11,805 bases of DNA from Candidatus Kapaibacterium sp. (lineage in GTDB: Bacteria; Bacteroidota; Ignavibacteria; Palsa-1295). The notes beneath the pieces are model-generated. The model made no database searches and was not told the DNA's origin. It saw only the letters and a program-made list of their open reading frames with translations. Shown one piece after another: positions 6,186 through 11,805 of the stretch. Numbering within the stretch: the stretch's first letter is position 1; each line of letters begins with the position of its first letter. The translations under genes and the position numbers were made by a program. The stretch lies in NCBI GenBank assembly GCA_025450975.1, contig JANWLI010000153.1:1-11805 (forward strand). The letters run 5' to 3'.

Positions 6186-7232
6186 ATGGCTATCCAACGA
6201 GGGACATATATCAACCTCCCGAACCGCTTCGAAACGAGGAAGGAGGAAGCATTTGACGACGGCTGGCATGTCGAACCGGAAGAACTTGAACTACCGGTAG
6301 TGCAGACGGAGTTTATTCCCGATAATTCTAAGTCCATCATTAGTTATGTCGATAGTCCTGACCTCATGATGGAGTCGTCGATCAACCCGTACCGTGGTTG
6401 CGAACATGGCTGTGCATATTGCTATGCCCGTCCTTCACATGAATACCTAGGTTTTAACTCTGCCCTGGATTTCGAGACGAAGATCCTTATCAAGCCAAGA
6501 GCTGCAGAACTTCTTCGTGATGAAATGATGAAGCCATCGTATAAACCTACGATCATGACGCTCTCCGGCAACACCGATTGCTACCAGCCGGTCGAGCGAA
6601 AGCTGCGCATTACGCGAAGCATCCTTGAAACACTGCACGAGTTTAAACACCCGGTCGGCATCATTACAAAAAATGCGCTTGTTGCCCGGGACATCGACAT
6701 TCTCTCAGAGATGGCAAAACTGGATCTGGTAATGGTCATCCTTTCGATCACCACGCTCGATCTGGATCTCTCACGTAAACTGGAGCCACGTACGGCAACT
6801 CCGCAGCGAAAACTCGAGACGATCCGACGTCTGACAGACGCAGGCATTCCCTGTGGTATCATGCAGGCGCCGATCATCCCTGGCCTGACCGATAAGGAAA
6901 CGCCAGCCATCATGAAAGCTGCCAGCGATCACGGTGCCATCAGCGCCGGATATACGATCTTACGACTATCGCATGGCCTTCGCGATATTTTCCAGGATTG
7001 GCTAAAGAAGCATGTGCCCTTAGAGGAGAATCGAATACTAAGTCGCATTCGGATGGTCCGTGACGGAGAATTGACGTCGACCGATTGGGGCAAGCGCATG
7101 AAAGGCGATGGAGCATACGCCGAGTATGTAAAAAGCCAGTTCAAGGTCATGACGAGAAAGTATGGGCTCAACCAGAAGAAGATTCATCTTGCAACGGAGC
7201 ATTTCAGGCGACCGGGGACGCTGTTCGGATAG
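6186..7232 (+). CDS. Radical SAM protein, PA0069/Rv2578c type (spore-photolyase-like)
   Basis: This 348-residue protein has the radical SAM signature C-x3-C-x2-C in INPYRGCEHGCAYCYARPS, with C72, C76 and C79 as ligands of the 4Fe-4S cluster that cleaves S-adenosylmethionine. Other conserved blocks are SGNTDCYQPVERKLRITR, GIITKNALVARDIDIL and APIIPGLTD. These match the widespread PA0069/Rv2578c group, related to spore photolyase SplB and often annotated as a DNA repair photolyase, although its reaction is not established. A genuine thymine-dimer lyase role should not be assumed. The ATG at 6186 is preceded by ATAGG about 5 nt away. The next gene follows after 39 nt with its own -10-like box, so an operon is not required. 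Confidence 0.88.
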   Translation: MAIQRGTYINLPNRFETRKEEAFDDGWHVEPEELELPVVQTEFIPDNSKSIISYVDSPDLMMESSINPYRGCEHGCAYCYARPSHEYLGFNSALDFETKILIKPRAAELLRDEMMKPSYKPTIMTLSGNTDCYQPVERKLRITRSILETLHEFKHPVGIITKNALVARDIDILSEMAKLDLVMVILSITTLDLDLSRKLEPRTATPQRKLETIRRLTDAGIPCGIMQAPIIPGLTDKETPAIMKAASDHGAISAGYTILRLSHGLRDIFQDWLKKHVPLEENRILSRIRMVRDGELTSTDWGKRMKGDGAYAEYVKSQFKVMTRKYGLNQKKIHLATEHFRRPGTLFG

Positions 7233-7239
7233 CATTTCG

Positions 7240-7245
7240 TATATT
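7240..7245 (+). promoter_or_regulatory. TATATT -10-like box for the DinB-like gene
   Basis: TATATT lies just beyond the radical SAM stop and ends 26 nt before the ATG at 7272. As at the previous gene, GTATATT is followed by exactly 17 nt and then GCACCT (7263-7268). No good -35 element is visible. Confidence 0.35.
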
Positions 7246-7271
7246 AATAGCGTAAACAACGAGCACCTATT

Positions 7272-7733
7272 ATGGCAGCGAACGATACCTTTCTTTTCGA
7301 TCTCGACCAGTTTTTTGCGGGTGGCAATACCTGGCAAGCTGGACTCTATCAGCAACTCGATGGCTTAACACTCGATCAGGTGCTTTGGAAACCGGCACCT
7401 GACCGTCACTCGATATGGGATGTGACCCTCCACGTGAACCACTGGAAAGAGTATACGATCGCGTACATTCGAGGCCTGGAAAAAACCATTGCAGAAGGTA
7501 ACTGGACCCTGGCCCCGTCAGAAGCCAGTGATGCTAACTGGCAGAAAGAACTTGCGCGCACGAAGTCGTTACATGACGACCTGAAAGTAGCAGTCCAGAG
7601 TCTCGGCGAAGGCCTGTTCGATACCGCTGAGAAGAAATCGAACTACGTCCGCCAGCTTATCTGTCATGATGCATATCATGCCGGACAGATAGGTCTGTTG
7701 CGCGTCATGCAAGGGCTTAAACCAATCGAATAA
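7272..7733 (+). CDS. DinB-like domain protein
   Basis: This 153-residue protein spans a single DinB/YfiT-type four-helix bundle. The expected metal-binding histidines are visible: H54 or H57 in VTLHVNHWKEY at the end of helix 2, and H132 and H136 in CHDAYHAGQIGLLR in the last helix. Other family features are the N-terminal LDGLTLDQVLWKPAPDRHSI and the ending GLLRVMQGL. Members bind a divalent metal, and several are thiol-dependent transferases (bacillithiol or mycothiol) or isomerases; the substrate here cannot be told. The start at 7272 gives the usual domain length. The protein is soluble and probably cytoplasmic. Confidence 0.85.
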   Translation: MAANDTFLFDLDQFFAGGNTWQAGLYQQLDGLTLDQVLWKPAPDRHSIWDVTLHVNHWKEYTIAYIRGLEKTIAEGNWTLAPSEASDANWQKELARTKSLHDDLKVAVQSLGEGLFDTAEKKSNYVRQLICHDAYHAGQIGLLRVMQGLKPIE

Positions 7734-7761
7734 ACGAATATATTTCCGGCATACTCCGTTA

Positions 7762-7767
7762 CATATT
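7762..7767 (+). promoter_or_regulatory. CATATT -10-like box for the ferritin-like gene
   Basis: CATATT ends 24 nt before the ATG at 7792, the same distance range as the TATATT boxes of the two preceding genes. It lies in the 58-bp gap after the DinB-like gene. No clear -35 is seen. Confidence 0.25.
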
Positions 7768-7791
7768 CCCTCCCACTAAGCAATGTAACTG

Positions 7792-8427
7792 ATGTTCCAA
7801 CGGCTTCTGCTTCGCTATTACCGGGTTGTTGCCTCTGTATATCTCTATAACGAATACCGGGGGTATACTGAGTTAGAGCGACTGCTTGCAGCAGTTAAGC
7901 ATAAATTTCCGGAAGAAGCTGCATTCATTGAAGCAGTGGAAAAGCATACGGAAGATGAGCGTAAGCATTACCGGATGTTCAAGCATTACTTTGAGGCTAA
8001 CGGTATTAACCCGCTTGCTGTCGAGTGGTCTTCCGGATATGTCGATCGGTTCGTAAAGCTGATCTTCAGGAAAAAACTAGACGAACTCGACACAGGAGCA
8101 ATAATCGAGAACGATAAGCTTTTCTTCAAGCTCTGTCGGCTGGTAATGATGACGGAATTCCGCGGCATGAAGCAGATCGATGGCCTACTACGGTCAAGCT
8201 TGATCCGCCGGAACAGCGAACTTCTCCGCATATTCCGGATCGTTGAGCGCGATGAGCCGAGTCATTGCTACCCCTATCAGCAGTGGCTACAATCGCGTGG
8301 AAGCCACGAACCGGGCCTGCGCGAGCGGCTTACCGATCTCTGGGTTCACTATTCTCTGATCTTGCTAAAATTTCCAGTGTTGTTTCTTAACCCGTTTCAA
8401 CCACGGCTCGAGCGCTTCCCCGCCTAG
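7792..8427 (+). CDS. Ferritin-like diiron-site protein of unknown function
   Basis: This 211-residue helical protein carries two E-x2-H motifs: E56-RK-H59 in EDERKHYRMF and E155-PS-H158 in VERDEPSHCYPY. Each is preceded by a glutamate on an earlier helix in matching contexts: E21 in NEYRGYTELERLL and E122 in TEFRGMKQIDGLL. The spacing is 35 residues in one pair and 33 in the other. This is the arrangement of a ferritin-like four-helix bundle holding two metal ions, and the repeated contexts show its internal two-fold symmetry. The C-terminal part (about 180-200) is hydrophobic and could associate with a membrane. I cannot place it in a named subfamily. Oxygenase, rubrerythrin-like and desaturase-like roles are all open. 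Confidence 0.75.
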   Translation: MFQRLLLRYYRVVASVYLYNEYRGYTELERLLAAVKHKFPEEAAFIEAVEKHTEDERKHYRMFKHYFEANGINPLAVEWSSGYVDRFVKLIFRKKLDELDTGAIIENDKLFFKLCRLVMMTEFRGMKQIDGLLRSSLIRRNSELLRIFRIVERDEPSHCYPYQQWLQSRGSHEPGLRERLTDLWVHYSLILLKFPVLFLNPFQPRLERFPA

Positions 8428-8436
8428 TGAACGCCT

Positions 8437-8444
8437 TATCTTTG
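8437..8444 (+). promoter_or_regulatory. TATCTTTG, Bacteroidota-type -7 element
   Basis: TATCTTTG fits the TAnnTTTG consensus of Bacteroidota promoters and starts 10 nt after the preceding stop. The TATCTT core ends 23 nt before the ATG at 8466. The partner TTTG near -33 is not evident, so confidence is modest. Confidence 0.4.
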
Positions 8445-8465
8445 TGACTCTATTCTTTGATCAAT

Positions 8466-10457
8466 ATGCGAATTCTCTGCCTTCTTGTTGTACTTCTTAG
8501 TCCAATCTCCGTTTTTGCCCAGGACTCCACCTGGCTTACTGACGTAACAGAACAGGTAGGCCTTGATAGCGATAGCCTCTACAATTTCCGTATATACGTC
8601 ACCGATTTCAACAATGATGACTACCCGGACTTGCTGTTACAATATGGTAACTGGGGACAGAATCAGTTGCGGCTCTTCCTGAACCTGGATGTATTTGGCA
8701 ACCGAGCCTTTGCCGATATCACACAGGTCAGCGGCATCAATCCACCGGGGCGGATCGCCGATGTAGCAGTGGTGGCTGATTTTAATAATGATGGCAATGT
8801 CGATATTGTCACCAATGTATGGTATCACGCGTACGTGAATGTGAACAATGTATGTGTTGAGAATCCCGATACTGCACAAAGAAATGGAAGCGGATTGCGT
8901 ATCCTGCTTGGCGATGGCACCGGAAAGTTTGTGATCAAAGAGAATAGTGGTCTTGAAAGTATTCCGCCAAATTCCGGAAGCGGGTTGCCCGTACTTGATT
9001 TTGATCGCGACGGGAATCTCGATCTCTACGTAGGGTCATGGTACACCGGATGGTGCGACCCGAATGCGGGGGGACTTGTTCCGGATAAAAAGTATTTGCT
9101 CAGAGGCCTGGGTGACGGTAGCTTTGTCGATGTCACAGCTACAAGCGAAATTGAGAGCGAAGCAAACTATGGGCTCTTTGGAGCGAATGTTGCTGACTTT
9201 AACAATGACTGTTACGCCGATATCATCAATACTCCATATGACGACAAAGGAACCGGAAATGTCTTTCAGAATCAGGGCAATGGTACGTTCCTTGATGTAG
9301 CATCTGCAGTTGGCTTCGATCTTCATTACCGTCTCGGAAATTATGGTCAGGGCATGGTACCCTGGGAGGCAATGCCATATGATTTTGACAATGACGGCGA
9401 CATCGATTTTCTCGTACCCTTCGTTCATGGGAGCACATCGGCTACTCGCGGCAAAACATGCATCTACGTTAACGGTGGTGAGCAAAATGACTGGAGCCTG
9501 ACACCCGATCCTGACCTGATCACAAGAAAGAGTCCACAATCTTTTGGAGGTCATTATGGCGATCATAAGGCTATCTGGTGGGATATCGACAATAACGGGT
9601 TGGTCGATCTGCTGATCTCTGATGGCGGATATGGCTCAAACTTCAATACGACCGGCGAGCGGCTGCACTTCTGCTTGCAGGATGCCAACCACAAGTTCAC
9701 CGACGTCACAAAAGAGCTGGGCTTTATCGCCGGCACCTCTGCTTCGACCATTGATACGATCATCAAGGGACCGCATGCGATCGAACCGATCGATTACGAC
9801 CTAGATGGCGATGACGATCTGGTCGCTGGGATGCTCTACAATCCGACACACCCCTTCCTCTTCTTAAAAAATGATGTCGGTACTAAGAATAATTGGCTGA
9901 AAGTTAAGCTTGAAGCACCTGCTGGGGTGAATAAAAGTGCGATCGGAGCACGCATCTACGTTACCGCCGGGGGCATCGCACAAATGCGTGACATCGAGGC
10001 GGGTCAGGGACATTTTGGCGGGCAGCAGCCGTTCATGCTTACGTTTGGGTTAGGCGATGCAACGACGATCGATTCCGTCGTCGTCCGGTGGCCCGATCAG
10101 AATTGTTCGCGGACAGTTATCACCGGAGTGCCGGTCAGGAAAACCATTGTGATCAATAAGGATGGTTTTCGAACTCTTGGCGCTGTGATGCAGCAAGAAC
10201 AGCCATCGCCGAAGCTTCGCCTCTATCCGAGTCCTGCAACAGGTGATCACCTAATAGTCTCCGGAGATACTCAGCTTGCCGGCGTGGTGGAGATCCATTC
10301 ACTGGGAGGTGAAAGGCTGTTGCGGCAAGATAGTACATCGAATCGGTCACAGGAGCTTCAAGTCCCTATCAACAATTTTGGCAACGGTGTGTACCTCTTT
10401 ACGATGACCCTGATAGAAGGCCCATCGTTAAATTCATTTTTTGTTATCAACCGATGA
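8466..10457 (+). CDS. Secreted FG-GAP/VCBS beta-propeller with ASPIC/UnbV domain and T9SS sorting domain
   Basis: The 663-residue precursor has a signal peptide (MRILCLLVVLLSPISVFA, then Q19). Seven FG-GAP/VCBS blades follow, with calcium-type loops such as DFNNDDYPD (47-55), DFNNDGNVD (105-113), DFDRDGNLD (178-186), DFNNDCYAD (244-252), DFDNDGDID (306-314), DIDNNGLVD and DYDLDGDDD. An ASPIC/UnbV region (about 476-560) contains GARIYV, FGLGD and VVRWPD. The C-terminus (about 585-663, from LRLYPSP through GVYLF to FFVINR) matches the type A sorting domain recognised by the type IX secretion system. The protein should therefore cross the outer membrane and be attached or released. The substrate or ligand is unknown. 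The ATG at 8466 is preferred over the TTG at 8457 because it starts the signal peptide cleanly. The stop overlaps the next start (ATGA, 10454-10457). Confidence 0.92.
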   Translation: MRILCLLVVLLSPISVFAQDSTWLTDVTEQVGLDSDSLYNFRIYVTDFNNDDYPDLLLQYGNWGQNQLRLFLNLDVFGNRAFADITQVSGINPPGRIADVAVVADFNNDGNVDIVTNVWYHAYVNVNNVCVENPDTAQRNGSGLRILLGDGTGKFVIKENSGLESIPPNSGSGLPVLDFDRDGNLDLYVGSWYTGWCDPNAGGLVPDKKYLLRGLGDGSFVDVTATSEIESEANYGLFGANVADFNNDCYADIINTPYDDKGTGNVFQNQGNGTFLDVASAVGFDLHYRLGNYGQGMVPWEAMPYDFDNDGDIDFLVPFVHGSTSATRGKTCIYVNGGEQNDWSLTPDPDLITRKSPQSFGGHYGDHKAIWWDIDNNGLVDLLISDGGYGSNFNTTGERLHFCLQDANHKFTDVTKELGFIAGTSASTIDTIIKGPHAIEPIDYDLDGDDDLVAGMLYNPTHPFLFLKNDVGTKNNWLKVKLEAPAGVNKSAIGARIYVTAGGIAQMRDIEAGQGHFGGQQPFMLTFGLGDATTIDSVVVRWPDQNCSRTVITGVPVRKTIVINKDGFRTLGAVMQQEQPSPKLRLYPSPATGDHLIVSGDTQLAGVVEIHSLGGERLLRQDSTSNRSQELQVPINNFGNGVYLFTMTLIEGPSLNSFFVINR

Positions 10458-10819
10458 TCAAGACGTTTGGCCTAACGCATATCAGCCTTGCCGTTCGTGA
10501 TCCGGAGCGATCACTGAAGTTCTACACAGATGTGTTTGGCGTCAAAGAATACTTTCGCGACGATGCGAGTATTCAGGTGATCGGCCCCGGCGGAAAGGAA
10601 GTGCTTGCCTTTGAATATGAACCGGAGCATGCCGGCAAACAAGGCGGGATCCGTCATTTTGGTTTTCGCCTGATAACTCCGGACGACATTGACGCAGCCG
10701 TCACTGCAGTCGAAGCAGCTGGAGGAAAGCTCCTTCGTCGCGGCGAATTCTCTCCCGGCTATCCGTACGCGTATGTAAGCGACCCTGACGGCTACGAGAT
10801 CGAGATCTGGTACGAATAG
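10454..10819 (+). CDS. VOC family protein (glyoxalase/dioxygenase fold)
   Basis: This 121-residue protein is a single vicinal-oxygen-chelate unit made of two beta-alpha-beta3 modules. It starts THISLAVRDPERSLKFYTDVFGV and ends SDPDGYEIEIWYE. Candidate metal ligands are H9, E54, H68 and E117, the positions used by glyoxalase I-like enzymes, so the site looks intact. Members include glyoxalases, fosfomycin resistance proteins, epimerases and ring-cleavage dioxygenases; the reaction cannot be assigned. The ATG lies in the ATGA overlap with the upstream propeller gene, which implies translational coupling. Because one protein is exported and the other cytoplasmic, a joint function is doubtful. 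Confidence 0.88.
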   Translation: MIKTFGLTHISLAVRDPERSLKFYTDVFGVKEYFRDDASIQVIGPGGKEVLAFEYEPEHAGKQGGIRHFGFRLITPDDIDAAVTAVEAAGGKLLRRGEFSPGYPYAYVSDPDGYEIEIWYE

Positions 10820-11021
10820 TATGGCGTGTGCGCCCTTGCAGGCCTCCATGCCATCGACAATGGCCACACAAAGGCTCTAAAGATCATCAAACACTGACCG
10901 CGTCAAAATCCGCGAAATTTGCAAGATATAAGTGGTTCTCTGGCACCCCATTTGTACTTAAGTGGGGTGTTCGCATATTGCGGACCTTGAAAACTAATGA
11001 TAATATAAGAGGTGAATGACT
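10820..11021. other. Intergenic region before the beta-barrel gene; hairpin and possible promoter
   Basis: These 202 bp contain no gene I can support. A 7-bp perfect stem, CACCCCA (10944-10950) with TGGGGTG (10963-10969), encloses a 12-nt loop but lacks a T-run. It is therefore not a standard terminator. TTGCGG (10978-10983) and TAATAT (11001-11006) are 17 nt apart, an ideal sigma70-like spacing. However, initiation there would fall on or beside the ribosome binding site, so the true promoter may be further upstream. The first 78 nt after the VOC stop are open in the same frame as that gene. Confidence 0.4.
11008..11014 (+). promoter_or_regulatory. Strong ribosome binding site AGAGGTG
   Basis: AGAGGTG is the clearest Shine-Dalgarno on the + strand of the window. 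The ATG at 11016 is too close to it, about 3 nt from the AGAGG core. The in-frame ATG at 11022 is about 9 nt away and is the likely start. Confidence 0.7.
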
Positions 11022-11498
11022 ATGCGTAAATTAATCAAAAAATCTCCCTTTAGATTATTAGCAGCAGCACTCTTATTAACTTGTGCTTCGGTCTTCGCGC
11101 AAGGACCTATGAACAGAGATTTTGGCGTGGGTCTTATGCTTGGTGAACCTTCGGGCGCCACAGCAAAGTATTGGACTGCTTATGACCAGGCACTTGTAGG
11201 ATCGGTAGGCTTATCGCGTTTCGATATGACGCGCGCGGGTCTCGATTATCTATGGCATTTTGATGCTTTCACTTCAGATGTTGTAGGTCTTTATGCCGGT
11301 CCTGGTGTAGCTGTTGGAGCTATTCAGGGTTCCTCTGAAGATCGCGTGGGTGCACGCGCAATGCTCGGCTTGAATGTCGTGCCGCGTTCAACTGCACTCG
11401 AGCTCTTCTTCGAAGCAGGACCGCTGTTTACCATTCCTGATAATGGTGGCGTAAATACGTCGCTTGACGCAGCAGCAGGTATTCGAATCTATCCGTAA
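11022..11498 (+). CDS. Small outer-membrane beta-barrel-like protein
   Basis: The 158-residue precursor has a basic N-terminus and a hydrophobic signal (MRKLIKKSPFRLLAAALLLT, cleavage likely after SVFA, residue 26). The mature ~132 residues are alternating-pattern strands such as GVGLMLGEPSGATAKYW, AGLDYLWHFDAF, GLYAGPGVAVGA, ALELFFEAGPLFTI and a closing AAAGIRIYP. This pattern, with LGEPSG-KYW near the start and GIR-Y at the end, is common in small outer-membrane barrels of Gram-negative bacteria with no defined function. It has its own strong ribosome binding site and is followed by a strong terminator, so it looks like a well-expressed single-gene unit. Confidence 0.75.
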   Translation: MRKLIKKSPFRLLAAALLLTCASVFAQGPMNRDFGVGLMLGEPSGATAKYWTAYDQALVGSVGLSRFDMTRAGLDYLWHFDAFTSDVVGLYAGPGVAVGAIQGSSEDRVGARAMLGLNVVPRSTALELFFEAGPLFTIPDNGGVNTSLDAAAGIRIYP

Positions 11499-11527
11499 CG
11501 CATACTTCATGTATGCAATACAGATCA

Positions 11528-11564
11528 CGAAAGCAGCTTTGTAATAAAGCTGCTTTCGATTTTT
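11528..11564 (+). terminator. Strong intrinsic terminator after the beta-barrel gene
   Basis: A perfect 13-bp stem pairs cgaaagcagcttt (11528-11540) with aaagctgctttcg (11546-11558). The loop is gtaat, and the stem is followed by five T residues at 11560-11564. It lies 30 nt after the stop at 11498. Confidence 0.92.
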
Positions 11565-11571
11565 AAATAAA

Positions 11572-11598
11572 AAAACGGCTGGGTTGACCAGCCGTTTT
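11572..11598 (-). terminator. Intrinsic terminator of ftsH, probably bidirectional
   Basis: An 11-bp perfect stem (aaaacggctgg, 11572-11582, with ccagccgtttt, 11588-11598) encloses a 5-nt loop. On the - strand it is followed by a U-run from the A-stretch at 11569-11575. On the + strand the tail TTTTCTTAT also works weakly. It separates two convergent genes. Confidence 0.88.
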
Positions 11599-11617
11599 CT
11601 TATATACTTAATCGTTA

Positions 11618-11805
11618 TTACGCGGGCATCGGCGCGATGCCACCAAGGTCCTTAAGCGGCGGCACGACGACATCGTCAGCGATCTTGATATTACGCTTTT
11701 CCGGTGGTTTCGGGGTCACTTCCTTTTCGAACGGACTGAGCTTTCCGCCACTGATAATCGTGTCGATCTCTTCGGCGGTAAGCGTCTCGCGGATCAGTAA
11801 CTCCT
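11618..11805 (-). CDS. ftsH: ATP-dependent zinc metalloprotease FtsH, C-terminal fragment (5' end outside window)
   Basis: Read on the - strand, the frame is open from the window edge to TAA (11620-11618) and gives 61 residues. They begin ELLIRETLTAEEIDTIISGG. This matches the end of the FtsH peptidase domain, where a helix reads LL-x-ETL-x-x-EI just before the variable tail. The tail here is short, charged and proline-containing (KEVTPKPPEKR, ending PLKDLGGIAPMPA). FtsH is a membrane-anchored AAA+ protease that degrades misfolded and regulatory membrane proteins. The ATPase motifs and zinc HExxH lie outside the window, so the call rests on this helix and the position of the stop. Confidence 0.75.
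   Translation of the reverse strand, partial: ELLIRETLTAEEIDTIISGGKLSPFEKEVTPKPPEKRNIKIADDVVVPPLKDLGGIAPMPA

Noticed and set aside
6186..7232. True spore photolyase (DNA repair) assignment
   Set aside because: Only the radical SAM signature and PA0069-type blocks are visible; the reaction of that group is not established, so I kept the neutral name.
6186..8427. Defence island or biosynthetic cluster
   Set aside because: No nuclease, helicase, toxin, transposase, synthetase or transporter is present; the genes appear to have separate promoters and are widespread families.
9036..9566. 176-codon - strand frame inside the FG-GAP gene
   Set aside because: It arises from the repeated Asp/Asn-rich calcium loops read in reverse. 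No start signal or recognisable domain is present.
10944..10969. Hairpin as an intrinsic terminator of the VOC gene
   Set aside because: There is no T-run after the stem, and it is 125 nt beyond the stop; it is kept only as an unexplained hairpin.

Overview
The window looks like an ordinary chromosomal segment from a member of the Bacteroidota/FCB group, at roughly 50% GC. A Chlorobi/Ignavibacteria/Kapaibacteria-like lineage fits best. The evidence is a secreted FG-GAP protein with a type IX secretion (Por) C-terminal sorting domain, several small outer-membrane-type lipoproteins, one of them DUF4292/LolB-like, and an AT-rich -10-like box close to several start codons. The phylum placement is an inference from these traits, because no rRNA or other strong phylogenetic marker is present.

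Layout from left to right. The 3' end of a cystathionine beta-synthase (CBS-domain pair) enters from the left edge on the + strand. It converges on a 23S rRNA m5C methyltransferase of the RlmI type on the - strand. The ~410 bp between them hold no gene. They are an elaborate nest of inverted repeats (431-843) with at least two repeat families and hairpins whose sequence differences are compensated. A short divergent region then leads to a + strand cluster: a small lipoprotein, purM overlapping it by 1 nt, and an unusually long (514 aa) aldo/keto reductase 4 nt further on. The reductase ends exactly where a - strand DUF4292-like lipoprotein ends; the two stop codons form the palindrome TGATCA.

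From 6015 onward every complete gene is on the + strand. They are a radical SAM protein of the PA0069/spore-photolyase-like type, a DinB-like four-helix protein, a ferritin-like diiron protein, the T9SS-exported FG-GAP/ASPIC propeller, a VOC (glyoxalase-fold) protein overlapping it by 4 nt, and a small outer-membrane beta-barrel protein followed by a strong terminator. A second, bidirectional terminator separates it from the 3' end of ftsH (- strand), which runs off the right edge. The first four of these genes each carry a TATATT-like box 23-26 nt before the start codon. They therefore look like singly transcribed units rather than one operon.

I see no phage, insertion sequence with transposase, CRISPR array, toxin-antitoxin or defence module, and no tRNA or rRNA. 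Most of the content is housekeeping (purine synthesis, rRNA modification, membrane proteolysis) or conserved-uncharacterised. The most distinctive signal is the nested, covarying repeat element at 431-843. Next come the palindromes in the 6015-6185 divergent region and the quasi-duplicated diiron protein at 7792-8427.
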